A DNA stretch of 64,000 nucleotides from Lycium barbarum (taxonomy: Eukaryota > Streptophyta > Magnoliopsida > Solanales > Solanaceae): positions 91,042,321-91,106,320 of the forward strand of contig NC_083341.1 in assembly GCF_019175385.1 (NCBI RefSeq), given 5' to 3'. The first letter of the stretch is position 1, and every line of letters begins with the position of its first letter. The position numbers and the translations under genes were made by a program. This document shows, one piece after another, positions 1 through 12,679 of this stretch. Under the pieces are notes generated by a model, which did not search any database, was not told the origin of the DNA, and saw only the letters and a program-made list of their open reading frames with translations.

Positions 1-535
1 AGACTCAGCGGCAGAATGCGAGTCACGATGACAGGGGTTGGAGAAAGGGAGTTAACTGCTTTAGGTCTGACCGTGAGATTAGAGATGCACCTCCACAGTT
101 TCCCAGACCCAGATTTGATGGACCTGCTTATTCAAGGTCATCCCAGAGTCTCAGAGTTTCTCGTTCTCGGGTTCAGGGTGATTCCGGTCAGAAGAGGTCA
201 CCAGTACCACGATGTATTCAGTGTCGCAGGTTACATTGGGGACCGTGTCATCGGGGCTCGGATATTTGTTATGCCTGTGCTAGGCCAGGCCATTTAAAGC
301 GAAATTGTCCATCGCTACGTGGTAAGAGTGAGGTTCGGACTACGGGAATGGTAACGGGCTCTTCATCATCGACACGCCCTCCAAGGTCAGGGCCACTGGG
401 GCTAGTAAGCAGTGGTAGAGACCGAAGAACGCCTAGTCCAAGCGGATCCCAGCATTATACCCAGGCGTTAGCTTAACGATGGGATCCTGAGTCTTCCCCT
501 GATATTACTCCAGGTATATTGCTAGCACCCTTTTA
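1..535 (+). pseudogene. Element A: gag C-terminus and start of protease (relic)
   Basis: This is the end of a Ty3/gypsy gag running into the protease start. A complete CCHC zinc knuckle (C-x2-C-x4-H-x4-C) reads at 267-308, beginning CYACARPGH, and would bind nucleic acid during packaging. It is preceded by a second Cys-rich stretch (CIQC...HWGPC) at about 213-245 and followed by a Ser/Pro/Gly-rich linker. The layout matches the gag tail of element C at 18300-18700. Near 460-530 the protease lead-in (ESSPD) can still be read after a frameshift, then homology fades. The 5' part of the gene lies off the left edge. The longest open frame here (16-297) is not the zinc-knuckle frame and is a shadow. 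Confidence 0.75.
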
Positions 536-3060
536 TGATTAATGCGAATACGTGTGCAAGTAAGCCATATGGTAAATGTAATATGACTGACTAAAAAGGA
601 TAACAAGTTGAGTATGCCTGCTTCATGAGGCTACCCTATGTTATGAGCAGGTTTGCAAACGAGATCAAGAAGTGTCACTCTATAGGGTGGATTATGATCT
701 GGGTACAATGAGCCGTAACAAGAATTGTTATGTAAAGTATAGCGAGAAGACGCCTAAGGGCATGGATGATATCTTTAGTTAGGCGTATAAGGCCGAGACT
801 ACGGTAAAGATAAATAATGAAAGTAGAATAATTAATAGGAGGAAGGTCAATGCGATAGGAGCGAGATGGGGGATGATCAGGACGGATAGAATTAGTTTTA
901 GGCAGCAAGGGACGGATTGACACAGGTGGTGTATCCTAAAGAACAAAGCGGTACTAAGTTAAGAATATGGTTCCTCATACGAAGAGTCAAGGATCAATTA
1001 TTAAGTGAGAGGATATAAGATAGCAAAGAGGAAATGTACGAAATACGAGTGCCTCAAGAATAGTGGTGTGGTAGTTAAAGGAGAACATATCTCCTACAAA
1101 TATCCCATACCAAGTTAGAACAAGTGAAGTGAATGAGGTAAAGAGTTGAAGAGGAAAAGATGATCATGAGTTATGGGTCTACTGTACGACGATGAAGCGA
1201 TGAAATAGAGTTATAACTAATAATGATAGTGGTACAATGCGGATATGAAATCGGTTCCAAGCTCAAACAAAAGTAAGAGAATAAGGAGGCATGGGGCGCA
1301 TTAGCGGCGTAAGAGAGACCTAAGCCCTAGGGAAACGAAGATGGCGTTACAAGCAAATTTTGAGCGCAGAAGAAGAGGGCAAGTGACATTAGATGGGTGG
1401 CATGGATAGCTAGACCCACTATTAATGTAAGCATCCCTATGGGGCAGGAAGTTGTTAATCGGAGCAGATTCAGATACAGACACATAACTACTGGATGAGC
1501 TAAGTAACGTACGTTTTTGCTCGGAGTGTTATATCGGGCGCATTTCTTGGTTATAAGACTGTAAGGCGAGTACGCTAAGACTCCACGACTCCACGTATGA
1601 ATTGTTATAGCCATAGACTGTAGGGGACGGAATAAATAAGGCGTAGTGTAGCCAGGAGTACGTGGATTCGAGATCTAAAGGTACGAGTAAAACCCTTAAA
1701 AGGGGGGAAGCAAATAGAGAGGACACCAGTGTGAAGGTTGAAATGATGAACCCTACGGGAGTGTATTGACTAAAAACGGTAGAGTAAGGACACGCAAAAG
1801 CAAGAAGAAGGGGGAAGAAAAAGAGCCGTGAGTCGGCAAGGATAGTAATACACTAGTGACGGGCAGAGGTGGACCCACAATTCTCAAAGATTATACCACC
1901 TCATCGTCCCTCTAAATTATAAATCTCAGATGAATTTGTAGTGAAGTATAAGGCCGATCTGTGAGACGTTGTGTCCCATAAGGTCCCAAGTGGCGCAAAA
2001 CGAGGAATAAAATTGCGAAACTCTGATTGCGTGACATGGTTGGAGGAGAGTTGGAATCAGTTTAGGGAGTACTGATTAGTTACTATTACTCTTCCAGCAG
2101 AATGGAAACTCTCATTTCTCTGCCCTTATATTGATTTAATGACTCCCGGGATTGAATACTCTTTTAGCCCACATGAAAATATAACCCCGTAGAATGTTGT
2201 GAATATAGTGGGTGACGGTAGCCCCAAGAAGAAGGCATGCAGGCCTGAGACACAGAATAATTCATGATATTAACATGGGTCTTATTGTAAAGCTACCTCG
2301 TTCTCGATGTAAGGGCGTTAGCGAAAAGGTCATTGAGAAGGATATTGACACTTAGATGAATATGACCATAGATACGGCATACCGATGAATATGACTATGG
2401 ATGCGAAGACAGACATGGATACAGGTATACGGATGGATGGGTATGAATGCGAATCGAGCAAAAAGAGTATGTAATTCGTAGATATTTATGTGTCGCCAAT
2501 GAGACCAAGTGAACACTTAGGAGAGGAGTAAGAGGTAAACTAAGGGTGAGAGAGTCATGATGCCCGGGGTAAGTTGAAGGAGGGTATATGGTAAACGGAA
2601 CTGAAATGTCGAGTTGGAATTGCTGTGAGAGACAAATGGAATAATTGCTTGGGGAATAGTATAAGTACAAGTTACATACTCACCATAGAAGCCCGAGGAT
2701 ATGACAACCTGCGAGAGCGATAGAATTACGAAAAAAAAGGGAGTTAGGTTCCGATGCATTAGATCCTATAAGATCGTATGCAACAAGCAAGGTAGCTTAT
2801 AAATATGTTAGAACTCCTACTAGGAGCATGTCAATAAAATGATGCTCAAATGACAAGAAAGTTGATGTATGAGAAAGTACCCTTTGCCACATTAGATAGG
2901 TAAGTGCGAGGACTTCGAAATAAGGAGGTGGCTTAAATCAGAGTTTGGTGGCAAAAACAATAATCGGGAAGAAATACTAGGGAAGCCAAAGTGAATGCGG
3001 AAGCCAAGTATCCGCACCTAGTCGAATCTCCAGGAAAAGTTCATGATGATATGTATGCTT
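536..3060 (+). pseudogene. Element A: interior, mostly non-coding, with chromodomain relic at its end
   Basis: About 2.2 kb (536-2770) shows no recognisable reverse transcriptase, RNase H or integrase core in any frame. The 3' end (about 2885-3030) is a heavily mutated copy of the integrase C-terminal chromodomain seen intact in element C at 21531-21656: the order LDR, VRGLRNKEVA, KYPHL survives among stops. A block at 1681-1750 (AAAAGGGGGGAAGCAA followed by a shared stretch) matches the interior of the non-autonomous element C2 at 15440-15510. I infer that A is a non-autonomous or recombinant derivative of a chromovirus, not a simply decayed full copy. Confidence 0.5.
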
Positions 3061-3213
3061 ACTTTTGACTTTTGGGATGTGTGTGACCATGGACATGTTG
3101 GTATTGTGTTATAGCCCTGTGAGGCAGTGTCATTATGGGTTGTTATGACAGGTTGGTAGTGCCATGTTACAGGGGAAACTCTGGCAAAATTTTTCTAGAA
3201 TTTTCGAGTGTTG

Positions 3214-3250
3214 AACATTCGAGGACGAATGTTCCAAAAGGGGGGAAGAA
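3214..3250 (+). promoter_or_regulatory. Element A: pre-PPT inverted repeat and polypurine tract
   Basis: The perfect inverted repeat AACATTCGAGGACGAATGTT (arms of 8 around AGGA) occupies 3214-3233. It is followed at 3236-3250 by a purine run, AAAAGGGGGGAAGAA, which abuts the LTR. In this superfamily the polypurine tract primes plus-strand DNA synthesis. The same pair occurs in C, C2, F, E and K. Confidence 0.8.
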
Positions 3251-3408
3251 TGTTACACCTCGGAAAAGTCCCCGTACATGTACAAGGAATAGACCAACGA
3301 AGGATAAGGGCGAGGGGTGTTTTACTAAGCAAGGGTTGATGATTCGTGAATTTTTGGAAATGAAAAGGTTGTGGAATTTTATTCAACACAGTGGTCGTGA
3401 AGTGGTAT

Positions 3409-3640
3409 ACGGCCCGTAAAGTGATTTACGGACCGTAAACCACCATCGTCCTCCAGCTTTCCAACTTCAACTTTCTGTTAATGTTGAAATGGTTAAATAC
3501 GACTTGGATGACGGCCTGTAAACTGGTTTACGGACCGTAAACCTCGGTCGTAAACTTCTATATTTCCAGCCAAACCTTTCTGTTTCTGGGATGATTAAAA
3601 ACGATCATGGAGGACGGACCGTAAACCACAATACGACCAC
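3409..3640. promoter_or_regulatory. Palindrome cluster TTTACGGACCGTAAA in LTR A
   Basis: At least five copies of variants of TTTACGGACCGTAAA and TACGGCCCGTAAA are spaced 20-60 bp apart. The cluster ends about 45 bp before the TATA-like ATTAAAAG at 3684. It has the position of a U3 promoter/enhancer block. No binding factor is known to me. Confidence 0.6.
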
Positions 3641-5202
3641 TGTTCACCCGACGGTTGTTCATTAAAAATCAAGTTATGTGATTATTAAAAGGGACCAAAG
3701 CCTTACTTTACTTCATTACTCATCTATACAACTCAAGAACACTCTAGAAGCTCTCCAAATATTCATCCACAAAATTCAAGAGATCAAAGGGAAACCAAGA
3801 TCATCGACATCTAATGCATGAAAGCCAGTGCATGAGACTCTATTGGAAGTCATCTTCTTCAAGAAATCTCAAAAGGGTTGAAGTAGGGTTTTGGTATATA
3901 AAGAGTATTGTTGCTCAAGGCTTGTTCCACCATCATCCAAGGTATGTTTCATGACTATACCATATGGTTCAAGGTATTGGAAGGCTTAGATACTTGAAAT
4001 GTAGAAGAACATAGAAATGGGTCATTATTGAGTGAGTAGTGACATAAATGAATGATAGTGGAATTGAACTATGAATATTGAAGTGTTGTGAATACAGGTA
4101 CGTTATAAATGATGTTTATATCACGAAACAAGCATTTAATGCATGAAAACGCAAGGATGATCTAGAAGTAGAAATAAGGGAAAATTTGAGGAAAATGGTG
4201 GATTTTGCCAAAAGTACGTAAATGACGATTGTCGATGATGATATTGCTAGTAATATTATGAATGTTGGGAGTTGATATAAAACATGAGAAAAATGGTATG
4301 ATCGAAGGAAGAGTTGTCCGACTGTTCCTAGAATTAGCGATGCGTTCTTGTAGTTAGTTTACTAATGTTGATACGAATTCTCTTATGAAGGTAACGACGT
4401 GATATCGACGGAGAACAAGTGAGCGATATCTTAGCTAAACGACCAAGGTATGTGAGGCTATTCCCTTTCTTTCAAAGGCATGATCCCTAGCTTACGATTT
4501 CATAAATGCTCCCATCCTTTCCTTGCTATCAAAGGTTAAATAGTCTAAGATTCCGAAGCATGATTTCCTTCTTGATATTCCATAAATGTTTTCCAAAGTA
4601 CTCCTATTTTCCAAAACCAAAGGTTGTGATTATGTGAGCTCTTATGATAATGATCGTGGATATTGTTTTCAATAACAATGATGATGTCAAAAGTGAAAAT
4701 ATTATTATGCTGACCATGATGAGAGCAAATCTTATGTTTAAAAGTTTCAAGTTTACGATTTCAAGGACTATATGAGAACGTCGAGCTATTTACTGATTTC
4801 TCAATTTGTTCATGGATGGTGACTTTATTTCTAAATCTTCCAAAGTATATGAATGGATGACTTATGAAGTTCATGATTTTATTCTATGCTTTCTTTTAAT
4901 GCTATTCTTCATTGATAGTCTCGCCTTATAATAATTGTTCCTTCAAGGTGAGACAAAGCGACGATGATTACTCCATAACATAATCGGAGGCTTTCGACCT
5001 TACGTCTCTCCGACGTACTTACAGCTTTTCCTTGGGCTCTCCTGCATGCTATGTATATTATGTATGTATATATATGATATGAAAATGTTTTCAGGGGAAA
5101 TGGGGAAAGGTGAGGCGCTATAGACGCATAGCCACCTGGTCAGTTGGCATATCATGATTTCATCCCGGACGCGGGATGCCCGGACGCGGGATATATGGGT
5201 TA

Positions 5203-5325
5203 TGGATCGGGCCGTACGTTCCTCGGCACTAACTTATTATATTTATGGATCGGGCCGTACGTTCCTCGACACTAACATATGATGACATATGGATCGGGCT
5301 GCGCGTTCCGCAGCAATTTACTATA
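5203..5325 (+). repeat. Minisatellite GGATCGGGCCGTACGTTCC in LTR A
   Basis: Three imperfect units of about 40 bp each carry GGATCGGGCCGTACGTTCC followed by a CGGCA-type half that pairs with part of it. The same unit occurs six times in LTR G (28605-28842), although the two LTRs otherwise belong to different families. Confidence 0.7.
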
Positions 5326-5867
5326 TGATGCTTTATGAGTATGCATGCATGGATCCGCCTTAAGAGGCAAGCAGTTATCGATTATCTCCTTGTACTTACT
5401 TTACTTTATTATTCTTACTTTATTTATTGATGTATGCCTTACATACTCAGTACAATGCTCATACTGACATCCTTTTCTTTGGATGCTGTGTTCATGCCCA
5501 CAGGTAGACGGGAAAGCGGTCCAGACTGATAGGAGTCACTAGCCGAGCTGAAGAGCACTCCATCTTCCGGAGGTGCTAATTGGTTGTCCCTTTTGTGTAT
5601 ATAATTGTATGGCACTCAATAGAGGCTCATAGATGCTCGATGTGGGTTGTGTGGTTCCACAACGTAGGTAGTACGCATGTGTATAAGTATATTGAAATAT
5701 GTTTTTGTATTAACGCGCTATATTTTTGTAATGACAAGAAAATCCTCTTTTTAAAGTTAACCGGAAATAGATGAATGATTGTTAAATGGGTTAGGTAAAT
5801 GATAGTACGAGCGGTGCTCGGTGGTTAGCCCCGGGTACCCGTCGCGGCCCCTAGCCGGGTCGTGACA

Positions 5868-7147
5868 TCGAGTACTTTTCTTCTCTTGTTATTTGCAGCA
5901 TCAGCTCTGAGGTTCGTAAATCATTCCTTCAAGCGCGCAGATCCGTTCTTCTCTTCACAGATCTAGTCCGCCTCGTCCTACGCGACCTCTTAAGGTTTCC
6001 AACAATTCTGTATACTCTAATTTCCCTTAGGATACTCTAGCTTCTTATTTACCTCTTATGTCTAAATCTATAGGACTTTCAGTACACTTCCCAGGGGGGT
6101 CACCCCTCCTAATATTCCTCTTACCTTAGCACGCTTGACCTCGAAACTCTGATGGAATTTGGTGTGTTAACGCTGGTATAATCGCATCCACCTCACCGCA
6201 TGACCTTCATCACATAATCTAGAATAGGTTGGGGTCTTGACGGATTCCAGAATGTTCTCGTAACGCATTACTCTTCGAATTAGAAAGGGTCTCTTACTTT
6301 TCCGACAACACAATTATTATTTTAGCCCGTTCAATCCCCAATATTCACCTTTCACCTGTGTGTGTGGCTACCTTCATCCTGGATTTCCAGATTCCTGATG
6401 GTAGGGAACACACCTTCGTCATCATTACTTATAAGTACTCGGGTATCAGCCTGTTTGGATTCCCACTCACCATTCTTATTTGATAATCTACAGCAAAATT
6501 GATTGTCGACTTTCCCTGAATCCTCCAACAGACCTTGCTCCTACTAAACCTCGAATGTTATCCATTTTAATCCTTCGGACTGCTAATCGTCTTTCTCGCA
6601 ATTATTCTTCATGCCATGCCAAGTCCATAACCCTTCTGAAACAACGTATCTCACTTATTGTCTATTTACAATATTTCCTTCCCACGCTTCCTTCTGTTAG
6701 GCGTACCTAACTAAATGACCAGATTTTTGAAAAATTCTGGCAGAGTCTTCTTTTACAATTCTTACTATCCAAAACCTGTATGCAGCAATTACCAACAATG
6801 CCTCACAGGGCATATATATATACATACGACATATCCCAGCCACCCAGGGCTCCCAATTTCAGGTAAAAGAACGAAAATATCAAAACTTACCCCTGTGACT
6901 TCCCATATCATCACTCACCTTCTTCTGTCGATACCGTGCTTCTACTGAGACCAAAGGTTAGTGCCAGGAATCTCATTTCCTATGACATGGCTCTATCGCA
7001 CAATCTAAGACAGAAAGAAGGTCAACGATTCCTAGATACCCTGTAGCCTCCTGTTTATAAATGTGGCCGGCTTCACACCCATAAACAGGACTCTACTGGA
7101 CACGACTTTGCAGATAACCCCTAGGACGACCTGCTCTGATACCACTT
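5868..7147 (-). other. Element B: interior fragment, non-coding
   Basis: Read on the minus strand, this continues from the B primer site into a leader and interior that match the interior of C2 (13857-15000). Matching parts are the segment after the primer site, the ACAGGAGGCT/TCTGTTTATA region and the block around 6085-6190. No gag or pol domain is visible in either strand. The left end is the insertion point of element A; the rest of B lies beyond A, off the left edge. B is taken to be the same type of non-autonomous element as C2. Confidence 0.6.
7133..7144 (-). other. Primer binding site of element B
   Basis: The minus strand reads TGGTATCAGAGC, complementary to the 3' end of plant initiator-Met tRNA. 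It lies 3 nt inside the LTR end (AAG spacer), as in C2 and E. Confidence 0.9.
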
Positions 7148-9744
7148 TGTAACACCCTAATCTTGATAGGGCATGATGGGCACCCGACCCTTATTTAGGG
7201 CCGAGCGAACCCGCTGACTCTTATTACACACATAATCTCTTTGGACTCTTAAATCAAATAAGAATGAAATACATAGTAAAGGCTTTCAGAAACATTCTTA
7301 TCGTCGTTCTCAAGTCAAGTAAAATCTGTAATCATATGGAGTTTGTAACATAACGCAAAATGGTACATCGGCTTGCAGAGCCGCTTACAAGACTGACAAC
7401 CCACATACGTGACTCTGTCTGCAAAGTCTCTAGTATCAATCAGGAATCATAACATATATACTCAGACCGGCAACACTCCGGAAGGAAATGGAGCTCGCCA
7501 ATCCCGCCGGAACATCTTCTAGCAATGTCTTCTACTAATCTGGGTGTACCTGCGTGGCATGAAACGCAGCCCCCCGAAGAAAGGGGGTCAGTACGGAATA
7601 TGTACTGAGTATGTAAAGCATGAAATACAACAAAAAGGGTCATAACTAAAACAGAGATTTACCAGAAACAAGTATGACTGTTAAAAACATCAATACACTG
7701 ACCTTTTGAAATGAAAATCATGCATGTCAACATCATATATCACATATGCATATAACGTGTCCCGGCCCTCTAGTGAGGGAATCGGTGAATAGAATCATCA
7801 TATGACATCCTGGCTGCCACCCCCGTATCATCATATCATAATATATATATATAACGTGTCCCGACCCTCTAGTGAGGGACTCGGTGAACAATGCAGTGGA
7901 GTACGCACGAGAACGTGTCCTGGCCCGGGACTCAGTGAAAGATACATTGAGGCATGCACGAGCAGAGTAGTGAGAAACTATATGCATACAAATCAATTTT
8001 TAAGACTCGATAGATAAGTACACTAATTGACGCTTGAAGGATCATAAACACGTTTCGCGTAAATCCGAGTTAGTATAAGAAAGTTATGGACATTATTCGT
8101 TACGGAAGCCTTTACGAACGTTTCAAAACAATCCGAGACCGCCTATGAAAGTTGGGGACTCTTTATACCTTGCTTGTTATTAAATCATGCAATAGACTCG
8201 ACTATACTAAGTATGCTCATGTCAAAAAGTGAATAAGGATCGTAACAAGCTCGGAATCAAAGAATAGAGTTACCCCAAGGTGCATATCATACCTTATTTG
8301 GCTCTAGGACATGCCAAAAGAAAAAAAGGGTAAGCCTTACATACCTGTTCCACCTCCTATTAGCTACGCTTACTCGCCCAAGCTTGCTAGTCTACATTCA
8401 AGAGAATTTACACAATCATTAGACTCATCGTTACACACTTGTCTTAGTCCTTCAAATAAATTCATTTATAATCTGCCGAAATTTCGGCAGCATTTCCCCT
8501 GTAAATTCAACCAACCCCGAGAATTTAACTCGGCCAAATCATCAACAACAATACCAACAACCACATTAACAACTTCAACAATCAATTCAAAATGCATTCT
8601 AACGTTAGTAACTCCTTTTACATAATTCGACGACATTTCACTTATATTCAATTCAATCACATACAATCAAGCCAACATCAATGCTCACACGTTCAAATAC
8701 TTGCCCAAGACCTTACAAACAAAACTCAATAACACTTCAAACAATCCGCGCAATGATCAAAACGGCCCAACCATTATGCAACACCACCCGAAACTTTCCA
8801 ACTCCATAAAAACAACAATAACACATTCTTTTCTTCCAAATTCATGAACTACACCAACAATCCACACATTAGCAACTTCATTCATACAAATATAAGAATT
8901 CATGCTAGTGTCACATTAACTTCTTCAACAATCCCACAACGATTACAACTTCTTTTCAAGCCATCAAACCTTCATTTTTATCATGGAATCCACAACAACA
9001 ACAATCAAAATACTAAATACAATCAACTCATCACATCCTACCAACATAGCCCTATTCGGCCACAACCAACATGCATATATTTTTCATGAATTTCATCCAT
9101 TTCCACATACTACAACACTCACAAATCATCCATGATACATGAAAGAGAAGATTAAACCTTACCTTTCTCCACTTATCTTCTCACTCGGCTAGGGTTGTGA
9201 ATTGCATAAATGAATGGTTTGATTGCTCTAACAACTCCTTCATGTTAATGAGGACCTTCCAATTGGTTGAATACTAGAAGAAAATTATTTTTCTTGATCA
9301 ATTTCTATGGCACCAATTTTGGGAGCCATGGTCGAATGCCTCCATCTTCTTCTCCAAGTTTCTTGAGTTGTGGAAGGTGACTAATATGTCTTGCTATGTA
9401 AGCACCCTTATATATATATAAATACATAGCCCATAAAAGGGTGGACACATGCCCCACCTCATGGCTCAAGGCAATTGGCCAAGCCATGGGTGGGGACGAC
9501 ACACACACCACACGGCCAAGGTGGCCCTTGTCTGGAACCTTCTTGAATTTCCCTTTTTGCCCCCAGCCTTCCTCAATATTACCATGAACCACCTTGTGAA
9601 TTTCCCTTTTTACCCCTAGCCTTTCTTAATATTTCCATACTAATAAACAACTTGTGTATTAAAATAGTTCCGGGAAATAGCCTTGCCCTTAACTTACCAC
9701 GACTATCTTGAAACATTCGAATGGACAAAGTACGGGATATAACA
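7148..9744 (-). repeat. Element B 5' LTR (2597 bp)
   Basis: Read on the minus strand it starts TGTTATATCCCGTAC at 9744 and ends ATTAGGGTGTTACA at 7148, next to the primer site. Its last 100 bp match the end of the C2 LTRs. It contains AGGTATGTAAGGCT (minus, 8333-8346), the hairpin array at 7755-7945 and the inverted repeat TCAGTAC-N7-GTACTGA at 7588-7608. A C5...G5 hairpin (CCCCCGAAGAAAGGGGG) lies beside that repeat. It is inserted in the F 5' LTR, whose first about 100 bp are therefore off the left edge. Confidence 0.85.
7755..7945. repeat. Array of small hairpins in LTR B
   Basis: Three units contain CGTGTCCCGGCCCTCTAGTG or a variant; two continue into GAGGGA and the third (near 7915) is shortened to a CCCGGGACTC core. 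The CCCTC-TAGT-GAGGG part can fold on itself. The same unit recurs in LTR L (56460-56740) and LTR K (59669-59880), always between the AGGTATGT motif and the TCAGTAC repeat. Confidence 0.7.
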
Positions 9745-10274
9745 GAGGAGAGGGTCAAAATGAAAATTCTCTACAGTTTCACGAAAAGGAGGTTTGACGG
9801 TCGTCCTTTGTACCGTCGTTCTGTTCGACGCTCCGACCTTTGCACCATCGATTGTGAGGAAGAGAAAGTTGCTCACTGAAAATTTCATGACTTTGACAGA
9901 GCAGATCGACGCTCCGTCGATTTGTTCGACGCTCCATCATTTGTACCGTCGAATTGACCTAGCAAAAAGTCTATTCGACAGAGTAGATCGACGCTCCGTT
10001 CTTTGTACTGTCCTTTGTGCCTGCCGGGCTGAAATTATATAAGTTGCAAAATTTTAGTTTTTCTTCCATTCTTTTCACTCTCAAAAACCCTAAGGACGAA
10101 AATATCTCTCTAGGGCTCCAACACTAAGGTAAGAACATCTTAATCATTGATTATCAATCCTAACAACAAACCCATGATTCTTAACATGGTTCTTATGACT
10201 AAAACCTAGGGTTTGCAACAAAATTCTTCCTAAAGTGATTCAAGCTAGGGTTTGGGTGTTCTTCACTAGGAAAA
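9745..10274 (+). repeat. Element F 5' LTR, first visible part
   Basis: It matches the F 3' LTR from 34443 onward (GAGGAGAGGGTCAAAATG). About 101 bp of the LTR start are missing here because element B is inserted. It holds a palindrome cluster with CGACGCTCCGTCG and related units (about 9795-10015), followed by a TATATAAG box at 10036-10043. The last five bases, GAAAA (10270-10274), are the left target-site copy of element C. Confidence 0.85.
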
Positions 10275-12679
10275 CGTTACACCTCGGAAAATCTTCCGTT
10301 GGTGCGCAAGTGAATGAACTAGTGAAAATACAAGTAACGGGTTAATGATGACTTGAGGGAGTTTTGGGAAGGATTTATAATGTCCCTTAGATTGTTAATG
10401 AAGTATTAAACAAGTGTTAAGAAGGTTCCATAAGGATCGGAGATCAATCGAAGTGACGAGAATAAGTTCAGTGGAATGATGGGTTATACGGCTCATTATA
10501 CGGACCGTATAATGTTTTACGGACCATATAATGGACCGTAAAACCATCACAGAAAAGGTTGCTCACTGGTGAAGTTTTACGGTCAGTTATACGGACCGTA
10601 TAAACTTATACGGACCGTATAATGGACCGTAAAACGTTCACAGTGAAGGGTGAAGGAAAGACCCATTTCACGGTCAATTATACGGAGCGTATAATCATTA
10701 TACGGACCATATAATGGACCGTATAATGAACCCGACAGATCAGTGATGGGTAATTAAATAAGAGGCCAAGTTCATGAAATCATTTCCACATTTTATCCTT
10801 CACTCTAAAACATCTCTCTACATTTATTACACAAGTTTTCAAGGATTATAAGCCATCAACAACATAAAACAAGTGAATCAAGAGTAAGAACCCATCAAAG
10901 ATCATCTAAAGTCAAGAAATCCAAATGGAGGGAAACTAGGGTTTTGCTCAAAGTGGAGTATTATCAACTAAGGCTCATTCCTACGACATATAAGGTAAGA
11001 TTCATGATATTTATATGTTGTTCTAGGTGTTTGAAGGTTAAAATGCTTGGTCATTAGAAGAGTATAGCAAAATGGGTTATGAATGATGAATAGTGACGTT
11101 TTTGAGAAATAGTTTGAATTAAATCATGATTGTTGTTGTGTTGTGACATGAATGTGTTATAAATGACGTTAAGACCATGAAATCGACATTGTATATGAAT
11201 GGACGAAGTTGGGTGTTGTGACCATGAACATGGACAAATGAAAGTAAATTGAGAAACCTTGATAATGTGGATGATTAATGGCCATTGATATGATATTATG
11301 AATGTATTGTTGACGTTTGGGAGTTGAATTACGATATGGACAAATGTTGTATAAATAAAGGAGATGCTGCCCGATTTTCTCTAGCTTTGGCCATGTGTGC
11401 TTGTTATCGATTCTAATGAAAGTATGACCTTAATGAAGGTAGAAACGTGAGCATCGGAGGAGTACGGACAAGTGTAGAGTAGTTCGACGAAAAGGTATGT
11501 AAGGCTAACCCTCTTTCATAAGGCATGATTCTTGGCCAAATTCCTAATTCCTCTATATGAGTATGTTGTCTTCACATGGTTGATATTCCGAGCTCATAAG
11601 CTCACGATCCTTGATATGTGCTGCGATTGTACTACGCTTCTCACATGACGAGTAGGCCTATAATGTAGACGTAACGATAATGATACTGATAGTAATAATG
11701 ATGCTAAAGGTGCCTATGGGCTATTATATGTATGTTTGCCTATGAAGGGCTATAATGAAACCCTAAGCTTATAACGCCGGGTAGAATATATGTATATGAA
11801 TATGTATAAAGTATGTATATGATTACGTAACACGCGCACACCTCTGCAGATGGTACGGATAACCCTGATGCCTTGGTAGGGCCAGGTATATATGACCTTG
11901 AGCCTTGGTTGGCCAAGTATGTATGAAACACCGAACCTTCATGGTCGGGCAAGTTAAGTATATGTATGTATATATGTGAATATGTTATGTCTATGAGATG
12001 TAAATGATTCTGAGAGTAATTAAGTATGGATGTGGATGTATGTATACGGATACGCAATAGAAACAGAATGCCCCAATGGAAACCAAGTAAGTGCCATGAT
12101 GATGATGATATTGTTGTCTCCCCTCCTATGTTACTGCCTAAGTTGTCTATTATGCTTCTATATTGATGTTGATCATGCTTTACATACTCAGTACATTCTT
12201 CGTACTGACGTCCTTTTGTTTGTGGACGCTGCGTCATGCCCGCAGGTGCACAGGGAGACAGACTGGACTCATAGTTGCTTATTCAGAGATTGCATAGCAG
12301 AGCTCCATCTCATTCAGTGCCATAGCTTTTGGGTACTTATTCTTTTGTGTACATTGTTATGGGCATAGCGGTGTCCTGTCCCGCTAATGTGATATGCTAT
12401 ACTCTTAGAGGCTCGTAGTCACGTGTATGTGGTTAGTTATGTCTGGCCTTGTCGGCCTATATTTTGTATATCATTTCGTTGGCCTCGTCGGCCCATGTAC
12501 ATTGTTGTGGCATAGCTGCCTATGATGATTAAAGATGTTGTCGTCCAATGGGACTAGTATGATTGATGCTTAGAGATGTATGATTAATGATGTGGCTCAC
12601 CTAGATGCAAGCATAAGTATAAGTTAAAGGGTGCCCGGGTGGACTATCACCGGGTGCTCGTCGCGGCCCCCTAGGCGGG
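10275..12679 (+). repeat. Element C 5' LTR, main part
   Basis: It starts CGTTACACCTCGG (consensus TGTTACACC) and runs to GCGGG at 12679, where C2 is inserted. The last 8 bases of the LTR are at 17145-17152. It carries the palindrome cluster, donor-like AAGGTAAG (about 10990) and AGGTATGTAAGGCT (11493-11506). Further right are hairpin units (CTTGGTTGGCCAAG, near 11903) and the perfect inverted repeat TCAGTAC-N7-GTACTGA at 12188-12208. Confidence 0.9.
10493..10735. promoter_or_regulatory. Palindrome cluster TTATACGGACCGTATAA in LTR C
   Basis: Repeated TTATACGGACCGTATAA and shorter TACGGACCGTA units stand just upstream of an AT-rich ATTAAATAAG region near 10752. The 3' LTR copy (about 22136-22370) has a different number and order of units, although the two LTRs were identical when the element inserted. 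Confidence 0.65.

Larger units (their letters stand above)
3251..5867 (+). repeat. Element A 3' LTR (2617 bp)
   Basis: It starts TGTTACACCTCGG directly after the polypurine tract and ends GGGTCGTGACA, the same ends as the LTRs of C. Inside, in order, are an ACGGACCGT palindrome cluster (3409-3640), a TATA-like ATTAAAAG (3684), splice-donor-like sites (AAGGTATGTTT near 3941 and AGGTATGTGAGGCT at 4446-4459), a minisatellite (5203-5325) and the inverted repeat TCAGTAC...ATACTGA at 5447-5467. Sequence right of 5867 belongs to element B, so A is inserted in B. The expected duplicate of TCGAG (5868-5872) would lie off the left edge. Confidence 0.85.

Noticed and set aside
11740..12368. Open frames of 112-165 codons on both strands, repeated at 23379-23992
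   Set aside because: They lie at the same place in the two LTRs of C, have low-complexity composition, resemble no protein family and are best read as LTR sequence.
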